Assembly (NCBI GenBank): GCA_034211115.1
Contig: JAXHTH010000333.1
Coordinates: 1 to 40,250, forward strand
From: JAXHTH01 sp034211115
Lineage (GTDB): Bacteria > Planctomycetota > Phycisphaerae > Phycisphaerales > SM1A02
Direction of reading: 5' to 3'
DNA: 40,250 nt
This document shows, piece by piece, positions 26,096-33,520 of the stretch. Made by a program: the position numbers and the translations under genes. Every line of letters begins with the position of its first letter. Position 1 is the first letter of the stretch. The notes under the pieces were generated by a model, which saw only the letters and a program-made list of their open reading frames with translations, had not been told where the DNA came from and did no database searches.

Positions 26096-28327
26096 TCATC
26101 CGCCCGGGCGCTTCTCCGGGATCGGCCGGAAGTCCACTTCTCCCTCGGCGCGGTCGACGCCGACGGAGAAGTTGCGCGCCGCGTGGTTGGGCGAATCTGC
26201 CTCGTCCCCCCAGGTCGCGTCGTTGCCGCACGAGGCGATCGTCCCCTTGCTCGCCTCCACGTCGTCCGGATTGACCCGCCCGGGCATGTTCTCCCGGATG
26301 GGGTGCAGCCGGTGCCGCTTCGGATCGGCGAGACATTGCTCGTAAACGTCCCGCCCGCCGACATCGAGGAAGAGCCCGATCGACGTTGCGTCGGCGAAGT
26401 ACGTCGTGTAGCCGTCCCAGTTGTCGAAGCGGCTCTTGTCGTATCGCGCCATGCCCGGCCGGGTCGTGGGATGGCCGCGATACGTGTCGCGGCCCTCGAT
26501 GTCGATCAGCATCGCCACCGAGCGATTGATCGAATAGCCGAGGCCGGGATTCTCGGTTTCGTAGACGTCATCGCCGCCGAGGTTCACGAGGAGGGCGACG
26601 GTGAAGTCGTGGCCGAAGGCGATCGAGTTGCTGCTCGTTTCTTCCGCCAGGTGTTTGTCGTCGCCGCCCTCGTCCAGCAGCACGCCGATGCAGAAATGTG
26701 CGCCCGTCGCCTGCGACCAGACGACGCCGTGGTATTCATCATCGCCGTCGCCGTCGTAGAGGTAGCCCATGCCGAACCAGTAGCCGGTGCCCTGCGACCA
26801 GTTGCCGGAGGTATAGACGTCTTTCCCCTCGATGTCGATGAGGGCGCCGAGTCCGCCGGCCCAGGAGTGGCCGTCGGCCCCGTCGCCGCGACGTCCCATC
26901 GCGCACCCCTGCGCGTTGGACACGGAGATGATCCGATCCGAGTGATACGAGTATCGACCGGTGGTCTCGGCGTCGCGGACGACCTCGTACACGTCGTCGC
27001 CGGACCGATCGGCGAGGACGCCGACCCCGGATACGCCGCCCAGTCCCTGCCCGTCGGCGAAGAGCCGATACTGATCGTCGCCCGCCGAATCGAGCTGCAG
27101 GCCGATGCCGAAATAGGCACACCCCTGTCCTGAGAACTTCGCGAAGTAGGTGTCGTTGCCGGCGAGATCGATGCACGCCCCGAGGCCGAACTGCCCCACC
27201 CCCTGGCCGTGCGTGTCGGCGGTGTAGGCATCGTCCCCGCCCGCGTCGAGCAGGACGCCGATCCCGCACAGGCCGGTACCCTGCGCGACCGCATCCCCCA
27301 CGTACGTGTCGCGCCCGGCCAGATCGAGCAGCAGGCCGATGGGGCGCTGGGCGGTCGAGGCCGCCACGCGTCCCGCATAGCGATCATTGCCGCCCAGGTC
27401 GACGACGAGCAGCGCATCGTCCCCGTCGATCTCGTCCGGACCCGTCCCGCGCAGTCTGATCCAGCCCAGCGGCGTCTTCCAGTCGAATCTGAAGGCGCCC
27501 GCTTGCGGGGCGATCTCCTGCAGTTCCTTCCGCGCCTGGTCCAGCGCCTCGACGCACTTGAGGCCCGCGTACCAGAGGCTCGACTCGTCCCACGTCCGGG
27601 CCACGTCATCGAACGCCGGGCAGTAGTCCAGGGCATCGACCTGTTCGGCGCCGATGTCCAGGCGCCGGGCGACGGCGAGCCGATCGTCCATCTCGACATT
27701 GCGCCAGGCGAGGTCGGCCCAGTGATGGGCATCGAGCACGTTCATGATCAGCTTGCCGATGATCGGCCGCACCGCTTCCGGCACCGCCTCGACCGCCTCG
27801 GCCAGCTCCTCCTCCACGAGCGGGTACGGCGACTCCTCGCCGAACGTCACGTACCGCGTCGGCCGGCCCGCGTACTCATAGCACTTCAGCACGGCCTCCT
27901 TCAGCGGCGTCGGCTCGGCGATCAGGTTGCACGAGTACGACCGGAACTGGCCGTTCTTGCGGATCACACCCAGCCGGGCCACCGCCTGGTAGAGCGATCC
28001 GGCCGAGCGACGCGCCGGCTCGGCATCGAGCTTGTCCGGATCGAGTGCCAGGCGGGCCGCATTCGCCATCGTCCGCAGATACGAGACGTTGGCGATCGGC
28101 TCGGCGAAGAGGTCATCGAACTGCCGCAGCTTGTAGGGGATGTCGGCCGGGTACCCCGACCAGTACCCCTTCGCCCGCCAGCCCAGGTCCTCCCTTCGCA
28201 TCCCGACAAGCGCCAGCGTTTCGTCAAGCGCATCGCGCTCATCCGTCGTCGCCGGCTGGGCGCCCGCAGCGCCCGCGACGATGCCGACACAGATCAATCC
28301 AGTCAGTGCGTATTTGGCTTGCTTCAT
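26096..28327 (-). CDS. Exported protein with about twelve GxGxLxDxxGxDxY repeats, unknown function
   Basis: A 743-residue protein with signal peptide (MKQAKYALTGLICVGIVAGA, cleaved near GAQ). Residues about 25-300 are a mostly helical region with no family I recognise. Residues about 305-662 hold about twelve repeats of roughly 26 residues with the pattern [IVL]G-x-L-x-[DN]-x-x-G-x-D-x-Y, often followed by GQG (IGVLLDAGGDDAYTADTHG, LGACIDLAGNDTYFAKFSG, IGLQLDSAGDDQYRLFADG). Longer inserts occur after repeats 6 and 11. The spacing and regular Gly/Asp/Tyr placement suggest a beta-solenoid with a polar, possibly metal-binding face. It is not the GGxGxDxUx nonamer of RTX proteins. The last 80 residues are a cap without a dockerin tail. 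ATG 28327 was chosen at the signal peptide. It is convergent with the 568-residue gene. Confidence 0.85.
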   Translation of the reverse strand: MKQAKYALTGLICVGIVAGAAGAQPATTDERDALDETLALVGMRREDLGWRAKGYWSGYPADIPYKLRQFDDLFAEPIANVSYLRTMANAARLALDPDKLDAEPARRSAGSLYQAVARLGVIRKNGQFRSYSCNLIAEPTPLKEAVLKCYEYAGRPTRYVTFGEESPYPLVEEELAEAVEAVPEAVRPIIGKLIMNVLDAHHWADLAWRNVEMDDRLAVARRLDIGAEQVDALDYCPAFDDVARTWDESSLWYAGLKCVEALDQARKELQEIAPQAGAFRFDWKTPLGWIRLRGTGPDEIDGDDALLVVDLGGNDRYAGRVAASTAQRPIGLLLDLAGRDTYVGDAVAQGTGLCGIGVLLDAGGDDAYTADTHGQGVGQFGLGACIDLAGNDTYFAKFSGQGCAYFGIGLQLDSAGDDQYRLFADGQGLGGVSGVGVLADRSGDDVYEVVRDAETTGRYSYHSDRIISVSNAQGCAMGRRGDGADGHSWAGGLGALIDIEGKDVYTSGNWSQGTGYWFGMGYLYDGDGDDEYHGVVWSQATGAHFCIGVLLDEGGDDKHLAEETSSNSIAFGHDFTVALLVNLGGDDVYETENPGLGYSINRSVAMLIDIEGRDTYRGHPTTRPGMARYDKSRFDNWDGYTTYFADATSIGLFLDVGGRDVYEQCLADPKRHRLHPIRENMPGRVNPDDVEASKGTIASCGNDATWGDEADSPNHAARNFSVGVDRAEGEVDFRPIPEKRPGG
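26342..27415 (-). repeat. About twelve ~26-residue Gly/Asp/Tyr repeats (coding)
   Basis: Units of roughly 78 bases, diverged at DNA level, encode the GxGxLxDxxGxDxY pattern within the 743-residue protein. Units 6 and 11 carry insertions of about 30 and 20 residues. Confidence 0.75.
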
Positions 28328-28413
28328 GCGGCCCGATGTAGCATCAGCAGCGCGATCGTGCAACCGGCGGGCACGCGCGCGGGTGGCAGGACCGGCCGGC
28401 GCAGGGGTCCGGC

Positions 28414-28681
28414 CTACCACCAGTTGGTCAGGAGGGCCGTCAGGTCGTGCTCATCGACCTTCCCGCTGAGATCCAGGTCGCCCGGGACGCATCATTCGTC
28501 GGACTCGCCCCAGACCGCGGGCAGGGCCAGCATCCTCCGCGGCGTCGATCGCCTGCTGGATGGTCGGCTAGTCATCGGGGACTTTGATGATGTCCGCGTG
28601 GGCGACGTTTGCGCCCGGCAGCACCAGGGCCGCGGCAAAGACGGCCCTCAGCGTCCAACTCCGCTTTCGCCGGTCGAACAT
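28414..28681 (-). pseudogene. Relic of an exported beta-helix/dockerin gene
   Basis: ATG at 28681, after GGAGGAAGACC, opens a normal signal peptide (SWTLRAVFAAALVLPGANVA, HADIIKVPDD). It is stopped at codon 38 by TAG (28570-28568), exactly where beta-helix proteins of this group usually have Tyr before PTIQ. The frame goes on with PTIQQAIDAAEDAG, the first coil of such proteins. The central beta-helix is missing. In another frame, 28491-28414 encodes CVPGDLDLSGKVDEHDLTAL and LTNWW followed by a stop, which is a dockerin-like tail. So this is a gene with a nonsense mutation, a frameshift and a large internal deletion. A natural fragment of another type is unlikely, because both ends match family ends in the right order. 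Confidence 0.75.
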
Positions 28682-28717
28682 GGTCTTCCTCCCTGTGACA
28701 GTCTGTTCAGATCCGAC

Positions 28718-29099
28718 CTACGGACACTCGCCCCACGCGCCAAGCAGCGCCAGCAGATCCGCCGTATCCGTGTCGCCATCGCCGTTCAGATTGTTGAGAG
28801 CTAATGATCGCGGCGAATTGCCTGCGTCGTAGCGGGCACTGTCAACGAAGGTCCCGTCGCCATTGTTCAGGAGAATGGAGGCGTCGTCGCTGGCACCATT
28901 GGACACAGCAAGGTCCATTGTCACCATCCAGATCGGCCAACGCCACAGAGACTGGCCTATTGCCGACGGTGAAGGTGACGGGGTTCTCGAACAGCGGATG
29001 CTCACATCGACCGTACGCCCGATGCGTCTCGAACGAAAGCAGGCACGCCAGCATCAGGGCAGCGTTCGAAGGGGATTGCCAACTTTCGATGCGCAGCAT
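28718..29099 (-). pseudogene. Relic of an exported FG-GAP/dockerin protein gene
   Basis: ATG at 29099 (GGAG upstream) starts a signal-like sequence (ALMLACLLSF) and half an FG-GAP/VCBS unit (FENPVTFTVGNRPVSVALAD, LDGD). At about 28919 the frame shifts. The next frame continues with MDLAVSNGASDDASILLNNG, DGTFVDSARYDAGNSPRSLA and LNNLNGDGDTDTADLLALLG before AWGECP. Thus the second FG-GAP unit runs directly into the second half of a dockerin-like tail. Intact relatives have several FG-GAP units and a two-loop tail. I read this as a decayed gene with an internal deletion between two Asp/Gly-rich loops. A sequencing error could explain the frameshift but not the short length. Confidence 0.72.
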
Positions 29100-29191
29100 G
29101 GGTGTTCTCCGTCTGCTGCGGTCCGCTCAGTCCCTCCATGGCTCCGCGTCTGTGTACTTCCGTCTCTGTCTCAACGTATCCGCCTCCCGCC

Positions 29192-30670
29192 TCATGGGCA
29201 GTCGCCCCACGCCCCCAGCAGCGCCAGCAGATCGGCGGTGTCCGTATCGCCGTCGCCGTCCACATCGCCGTCCGGCGTGCCCCATGCGCCGAGGAGGATG
29301 AGCAGATCGACGGTGTTCACCTCGCCGTCCCCGGAGAGATCCTCCGGGCACAGCTCCTCGCACTCGTCGGGGATGCCGTTCCCGTTCACGTCCTCGCTCG
29401 TTCCGTTGGCGATGTCGATCCAGTCGCAGATGCCGTTCTCGTTGCAGTCGGGCCCGATCGTGTCGAACACGTGGGCCGAGCCGGACTCGGGTCCGTTGTC
29501 TTGATCGCGGAGCGCGCCGACGGCGGCGATGTCACCGTCGACGCCGACGGCGAAGCCGAAGCGATCGCCTTCCTCCCCGTCCGGCGCGATCAGCGTGCTC
29601 GACTCGATCCAGCTCCCGCCGTCCGACTCGAACAGATACGCCGATCCGGACTGGTATCCGTACGGCTGATCCCAGCGTGCGCCGACGATGACGGTCTGGC
29701 CGTCCGAGCCGACGGAATGGCCGAACTGATCGTCGGGCTGGCCGTCCGACGCGAGCAGCTTGGCTCTTTGCGCCCACTCGGCGTCGACCTGATGGAAGAC
29801 GTAGGCGGCCCCGGCCTTCTCGCCCAGCTCATGATCGAAGCTGGCGCCGATGACGGCGACGTCGCCGTGCATCGCGGCGGCGATCCCGAACTGCGTCCCC
29901 GCGCTGCCCGGCGGTTCGAGCGTGCCTTCCTCCTGCCATGTCGTGCCGTTCCGACGATAGGCGTACGCCGGCCCGCCGAGCTCGTTCCTCGAGATGGTCA
30001 CGATCGCGACATCGTTGTCCAGCGCGACGGCCTGTCCGAACCAGTCGCCGGCCTCGCCGTCTGAAGCCAGCAGCTTGGCCTCCTGAGTCCATACATCTCC
30101 GTCGCGGCGGAAGACGAAGGCGGCCCCGCGATGCTGGTACTCGTCGCTGTTCCAGATCGCGCCCACGATGGCGCGCTGCGCGTCGATGTCGACGGAGAAG
30201 CCGAACCGATCGCCATCGGCGGCATCGGCCGGCGCGAGCATGGCCTCCTCGATCCACCCGCCGCGTGTGTGCCGGAAGACCCAGGCCGAGCCGGACTGCA
30301 CATCGTTCACCGTGTCGCCCCAGGCGCCGGCGATGATCGCGCTCTCGTGAATCGCCACCGAATAGCCGAAGTACTGGGCGGGCTGCGGCTCGGAGGGAAT
30401 CAGCTTCTGCTCGAAGCCCCACGCCTCGCCGTCGAAGCGATAGACGTAGGCCGCGCCGCTCGTCTCGCCGGTCACGTCAGGCGCGCCGACGACGATGACA
30501 TCGCCGTCGATGGCGATCCCCGCCCCGAAGTTGTCCTGCTCATCCCCGTCCGGGGCGAGCAGCTTCTCGAGCGCGCACTGGCCGTGGGCGCCGGATGCGA
30601 GAATGACGCCCGCGGCGACCGTTGCAGGCCGAAGACAGCGCGAACACCGCAGCCAGATGTCGGCGATCAT
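29192..30670 (-). CDS. Exported seven-repeat FG-GAP propeller with dockerin-like C-terminus
   Basis: A 492-residue secreted protein. The N-terminal sequence has a signal segment (LRPATVAAGVILASGAHG). Seven FG-GAP-type units of about 50-55 residues (KLLAPDGDEQDNFGAGIAID, GDVIVVGAPD, then GAAYVYRFDG in unit 1) cover about residues 34-400, enough for a seven-bladed beta-propeller, a fold known from integrin alpha chains. Unit 4 is shorter (VAIVTISRNELGGPAYAYR). An EF-hand-like segment (CNENGICDWIDIANG, VNGNGIPDECE) precedes the dockerin-like tail (LSGDGEVNTVDLLILLGAWG, VDGDGDTDTADLLALLGAWG). The start was set at ATG 30670, with GGAGGGAGGA upstream; the open frame further upstream overlaps the gltX end. 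It probably sits at the cell surface. Ligand unknown. Confidence 0.88.
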   Translation of the reverse strand: MIADIWLRCSRCLRPATVAAGVILASGAHGQCALEKLLAPDGDEQDNFGAGIAIDGDVIVVGAPDVTGETSGAAYVYRFDGEAWGFEQKLIPSEPQPAQYFGYSVAIHESAIIAGAWGDTVNDVQSGSAWVFRHTRGGWIEEAMLAPADAADGDRFGFSVDIDAQRAIVGAIWNSDEYQHRGAAFVFRRDGDVWTQEAKLLASDGEAGDWFGQAVALDNDVAIVTISRNELGGPAYAYRRNGTTWQEEGTLEPPGSAGTQFGIAAAMHGDVAVIGASFDHELGEKAGAAYVFHQVDAEWAQRAKLLASDGQPDDQFGHSVGSDGQTVIVGARWDQPYGYQSGSAYLFESDGGSWIESSTLIAPDGEEGDRFGFAVGVDGDIAAVGALRDQDNGPESGSAHVFDTIGPDCNENGICDWIDIANGTSEDVNGNGIPDECEELCPEDLSGDGEVNTVDLLILLGAWGTPDGDVDGDGDTDTADLLALLGAWGDCP

Positions 30671-30858
30671 CACCGTGTCCTCCCTCCCTGATGATGCGAT
30701 CGCGTCCGAAGAACGTCCGGCGGGCCGGGCGCGCAAAGCCTCGCCGCCGCGTTCCCGGGACACGATCCGAAGCCGGTTTGTCTCCAGTCTACCGTCGCGG
30801 GGCGCGCTGTCCAGCACCAAATCGGCGAGCCGGGCCGCCGACGCCGCGCCGCCCGCGT

Positions 30859-32523
30859 TCACGTCGCCGCCAGACGCTCACCCTGCGCCAGGCACCGGGA
30901 AATACGGTTCAACACCGACTCCCGGCCCAGGATGGCCAGCGTGTGGAAGATCGAGGGACTCACCGTCCCGCCGGTGACGGCGATGCGCAGCGGCTGGGCG
31001 ATCCGGCCCAGGTTCCCCTCCGCGTGCGCCTCCGCCCAGTCGGTCACCGCCTTCTCCAGCGCTTCGACGGACCAGTTCTCCACCTCCGCGAGGACGGGGC
31101 TGATCGCCTCCAGCCGGGTCAGCCCGTTGGGATCACCCTTGATCAGAGCCTTGCGCACCGCCTTGCTCGACTCGTAGACGATCGCCTCATCGTCGGCGAT
31201 GAAGAAAGCGCAGCTCCTGAAAGGATCTTCCAACGTCTTCGACCGTGACTGGTTCGACTCGGCAAAGAGGCGGAAGCGCCCGTCGCCCAGCTTGTCGATG
31301 TACTCCGGGTGATATCGTTCGGCGTGCTCGCGCACACGCCGGCAGAACTCATCGACATCCATCACCTGCAACGCATCGAGGTTGAACGCGAGCAGCTTCT
31401 CGCGGTCGAACTTCGCCGGCGACTTGATGATGCGATCGAGATCGAACCGCTGAAGGAGGAAGTCGCGATCGAACTTCTCGACGTCCCCCCCCGGCGACCA
31501 GCCGAGCAGGGACAGGTAATTGACCATCACCTCGGGCAGATAGCCTGCGCGGCGGAAGTCGTCGATGTTGATCTCCGGCAGATCGACGTGCAGCTCATCG
31601 GCGAGTCGTCCGGCGGACTCGAGATCGAGCTGGTGATCCTTCTCCGCTCGCCACCAGCGGAACGTCTCCTCGTCGATCGCCGACGCCGATTCGATCCCGC
31701 GCTCGCGCACCACCCGGCGCAGGGCCTTGTCCTTGTCGCGCTTGGACATCTTCGACCCGTCGGGATTGAAGATGAGCGAGATGTGCGCGTAGACCGGCCG
31801 GCGGAAGTCCAGGGCGTCCTGGAGCAGCACGTGACGCGCGGTGTTCTTCAGATGCTCCTGCCCGCGGATGACGTGCGTCACGCCCATCAGCTCATCGTCG
31901 ACGACGACCGCGAAGTGATAGGTCGGATAGCCGTCCGCCTTGCGGATGACGAAGTCGTCCAGTTCCATGATCGGCGTGCGGACCTCCCCGAGAACGGAGT
32001 CGTTGACGATGACCTCGTCGAGATCGGGCAGCCTGAAGCGGACGACGTGGGGCCGACCTTCGTCCAGATAGCGCCGGATGGTCGCTTCATCGAGATCGAG
32101 GGCGGCGCGGTCGTAGCGGTAGTCGCGATTCTCGGCGCGGGCCCGTTGCCGCGCTGCGTCGAGTTCCTCGGCCGTCTCGAAGGCGCGGTACGCTGCGCCG
32201 CGGGCGACGAGCTCATCGATGCAGCGATCGTAGTGCGGCAGGCGCTGGGACTGGTAATACGGGCCGAGTTCCCCCCCGCCGCAGCCGCCGTACTCCGGCC
32301 CCTCGTCCCACTCGATCCCCAGCCACTTGAGGTCCTCGAGAAAGGCCATCGAGGCGGCATCGGAGGAGCGCTTCCGGTCGGTGTCCTCGATGCGGAGGAC
32401 GAACCTCCCGCCCCGGGCGCGGGCGAACGCCCAGCAGAAGAGGGCGGTGCGCGCTCCGCCCACGTGCAGGTGGCCGGAGGGACTGGGGGCGAATCGCGTG
32501 CGAATGATCGGCTTCTCGGTCAT
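30859..32523 (-). CDS. gltX: Glutamyl-tRNA synthetase
   Basis: A 554-residue class I aminoacyl-tRNA synthetase that charges tRNA-Glu, and possibly tRNA-Gln in organisms using the transamidation route. The Rossmann-fold signature is at residues 13-24 (PSPSGHLHVGGA, HIGH equivalent 18-21 as HLHV) and the KMSKR loop at 258-262 (SKMSKRDKD). Further family blocks: RIEDTDRKRS, GVTHVIRGQEHLKNTARH, PVYAHISLIFNPDGSKMSK, and the C-terminal IAVTGGTVSPSIFHTLAILG anticodon-binding region. At 554 residues it is longer than the usual 470-490. A segment of about 50 residues after KMSKR (VRERGIESASAIDEETFRWW) accounts for part of this. It could be a GlnRS-like or nondiscriminating form; the motifs do not settle that. 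It lies 40 bases downstream of pssA on the same strand. Confidence 0.96.
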   Translation of the reverse strand: MTEKPIIRTRFAPSPSGHLHVGGARTALFCWAFARARGGRFVLRIEDTDRKRSSDAASMAFLEDLKWLGIEWDEGPEYGGCGGGELGPYYQSQRLPHYDRCIDELVARGAAYRAFETAEELDAARQRARAENRDYRYDRAALDLDEATIRRYLDEGRPHVVRFRLPDLDEVIVNDSVLGEVRTPIMELDDFVIRKADGYPTYHFAVVVDDELMGVTHVIRGQEHLKNTARHVLLQDALDFRRPVYAHISLIFNPDGSKMSKRDKDKALRRVVRERGIESASAIDEETFRWWRAEKDHQLDLESAGRLADELHVDLPEINIDDFRRAGYLPEVMVNYLSLLGWSPGGDVEKFDRDFLLQRFDLDRIIKSPAKFDREKLLAFNLDALQVMDVDEFCRRVREHAERYHPEYIDKLGDGRFRLFAESNQSRSKTLEDPFRSCAFFIADDEAIVYESSKAVRKALIKGDPNGLTRLEAISPVLAEVENWSVEALEKAVTDWAEAHAEGNLGRIAQPLRIAVTGGTVSPSIFHTLAILGRESVLNRISRCLAQGERLAAT

Positions 32524-32563
32524 GGCGGTGCAGGGTACCGCCCGCGGGCGGTCAAGTCGAAGC

Positions 32564-33520
32564 TCAGCCCGCCTGCGGGACGCGCTCCCGCCGCGAGAAG
32601 CGACGCCGGACCCGAGAGGCGGTCATCCGCAGCGGGCTGGAGACGGCGTAGATCGTAAACGCCACCGCGAGGGTCTCCTGGAACCACCAGATGGCGAGGA
32701 ACAGCGGGATGACCAGGCGGGCCGTGTAGGCAAAGCTGCGACGGCCGCGCACGTAGCGGTTGATGAAGTGCACGTAGGGCAGAGAAGACACCATCGCGAC
32801 CGCACAGAGCAGCGTCACCAGCGGAATGCCAAACGCCGTCCAGCGGGTGAAGGCGAGCGACACGTCTTCCGGATAGGCCGCAAGCCGATGCTGGTGCAGG
32901 ACGATGAGGCTGGCGACGGCGCCGGCGGCGCCGGGCGAGGGCAGGCCCCGAAAGACGAGGTGACGCTCCGTCGCCGCCGATGGCGTCTCCACGTTGAAGC
33001 GCGCCAAACGCATGGCAGTGCAGCAGATGTAGACCGCCGCCACGCCCCAGAGAATCTTGGCGAACGCATTGTCCGCCTCCGGCCCGACGATGATCGTGTC
33101 GCGGTGCGGATCGAGGTAGTAGCTGACCAGCCGCAGCATCATGAACGCCGGAGCCGCTCCGAACGTGAGCAGGTCGGCCAGCGAATCAAGATGGGCGCCG
33201 ATGTCGCTGTGGGTGCGCGTGAGGCGGGCAAGCGAGCCGTCCACCGCGTCAAGGAACATGCCGAGGAAGATCAACGCTCCGGCCACCGTGAGGCTCGACC
33301 ACCCCCACGGGCCATCGGCGTCGATGGGCTTGGAGGCGTAGTAGATGGCCGCGAAGCCGGCGATGAGATTGCCCAGCGTCACCAGCGTGGGCATCACCGA
33401 CAGGGGCGGGATGCGTCGCCGCAAAGGTCGGCGCCGACGCCGGCGCCGCTTCCGCCGCTTCTTCTTCGTCGTCTCTTCGCCTTGAGCGGGCGGCCGCGAT
33501 GCGTTTTCGTGTTCACTCAT
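32564..33520 (-). CDS. pssA: CDP-diacylglycerol-serine O-phosphatidyltransferase (CDP-alcohol phosphotransferase)
   Basis: A 318-residue membrane enzyme that would make phosphatidylserine from CDP-diacylglycerol and serine, the first step to phosphatidylethanolamine. The full CDP-alcohol phosphotransferase motif D-x2-DG-x2-AR-x8-G-x3-D-x3-D is present with Asp91, Asp94, Gly95, Ala98, Arg99, Gly108, Asp112 and Asp116. About six to eight hydrophobic segments follow. The serine-transferase call fits best with the layout of helices around LVTLGNLIAGFAAIYYA; a related phosphatidyl-alcohol synthase is possible. Residues 19-36 are almost pure Lys/Arg (KKKRRKRRRRRRRPLRRR). ATG 33520 overlaps the stop of the upstream putative lipoprotein as ATGA, so translation is coupled. 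gltX follows after 40 bases. Confidence 0.88.
   Translation of the reverse strand: MSEHENASRPPAQGEETTKKKRRKRRRRRRRPLRRRIPPLSVMPTLVTLGNLIAGFAAIYYASKPIDADGPWGWSSLTVAGALIFLGMFLDAVDGSLARLTRTHSDIGAHLDSLADLLTFGAAPAFMMLRLVSYYLDPHRDTIIVGPEADNAFAKILWGVAAVYICCTAMRLARFNVETPSAATERHLVFRGLPSPGAAGAVASLIVLHQHRLAAYPEDVSLAFTRWTAFGIPLVTLLCAVAMVSSLPYVHFINRYVRGRRSFAYTARLVIPLFLAIWWFQETLAVAFTIYAVSSPLRMTASRVRRRFSRRERVPQAG

Noticed and set aside
26096..28327. RTX-type toxin or adhesin as explanation of the Asp/Gly repeats
   Set aside because: The repeat is about 26 residues long with Tyr and hydrophobic positions and lacks the GGxGxDxUx nonamer; the N-terminal signal peptide also does not fit type I secretion.
26183..28804. 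Long plus-strand frames opposite the GxGxLxDxxGxDxY protein
   Set aside because: The repeat motif, the signal peptide and the start all belong to the minus strand; the plus frames are repetitive antisense translations.
30671..30858. N-terminal extension of the FG-GAP protein to 30862
   Set aside because: It would overlap the gltX end and put about 64 Arg-rich residues before a normal signal peptide; the ATG at 30670 has a good GGAGGGAGGA site.
31309..32658. A 449-codon plus-strand frame
   Set aside because: Antisense to gltX, which has HIGH and KMSKR motifs and full family length.
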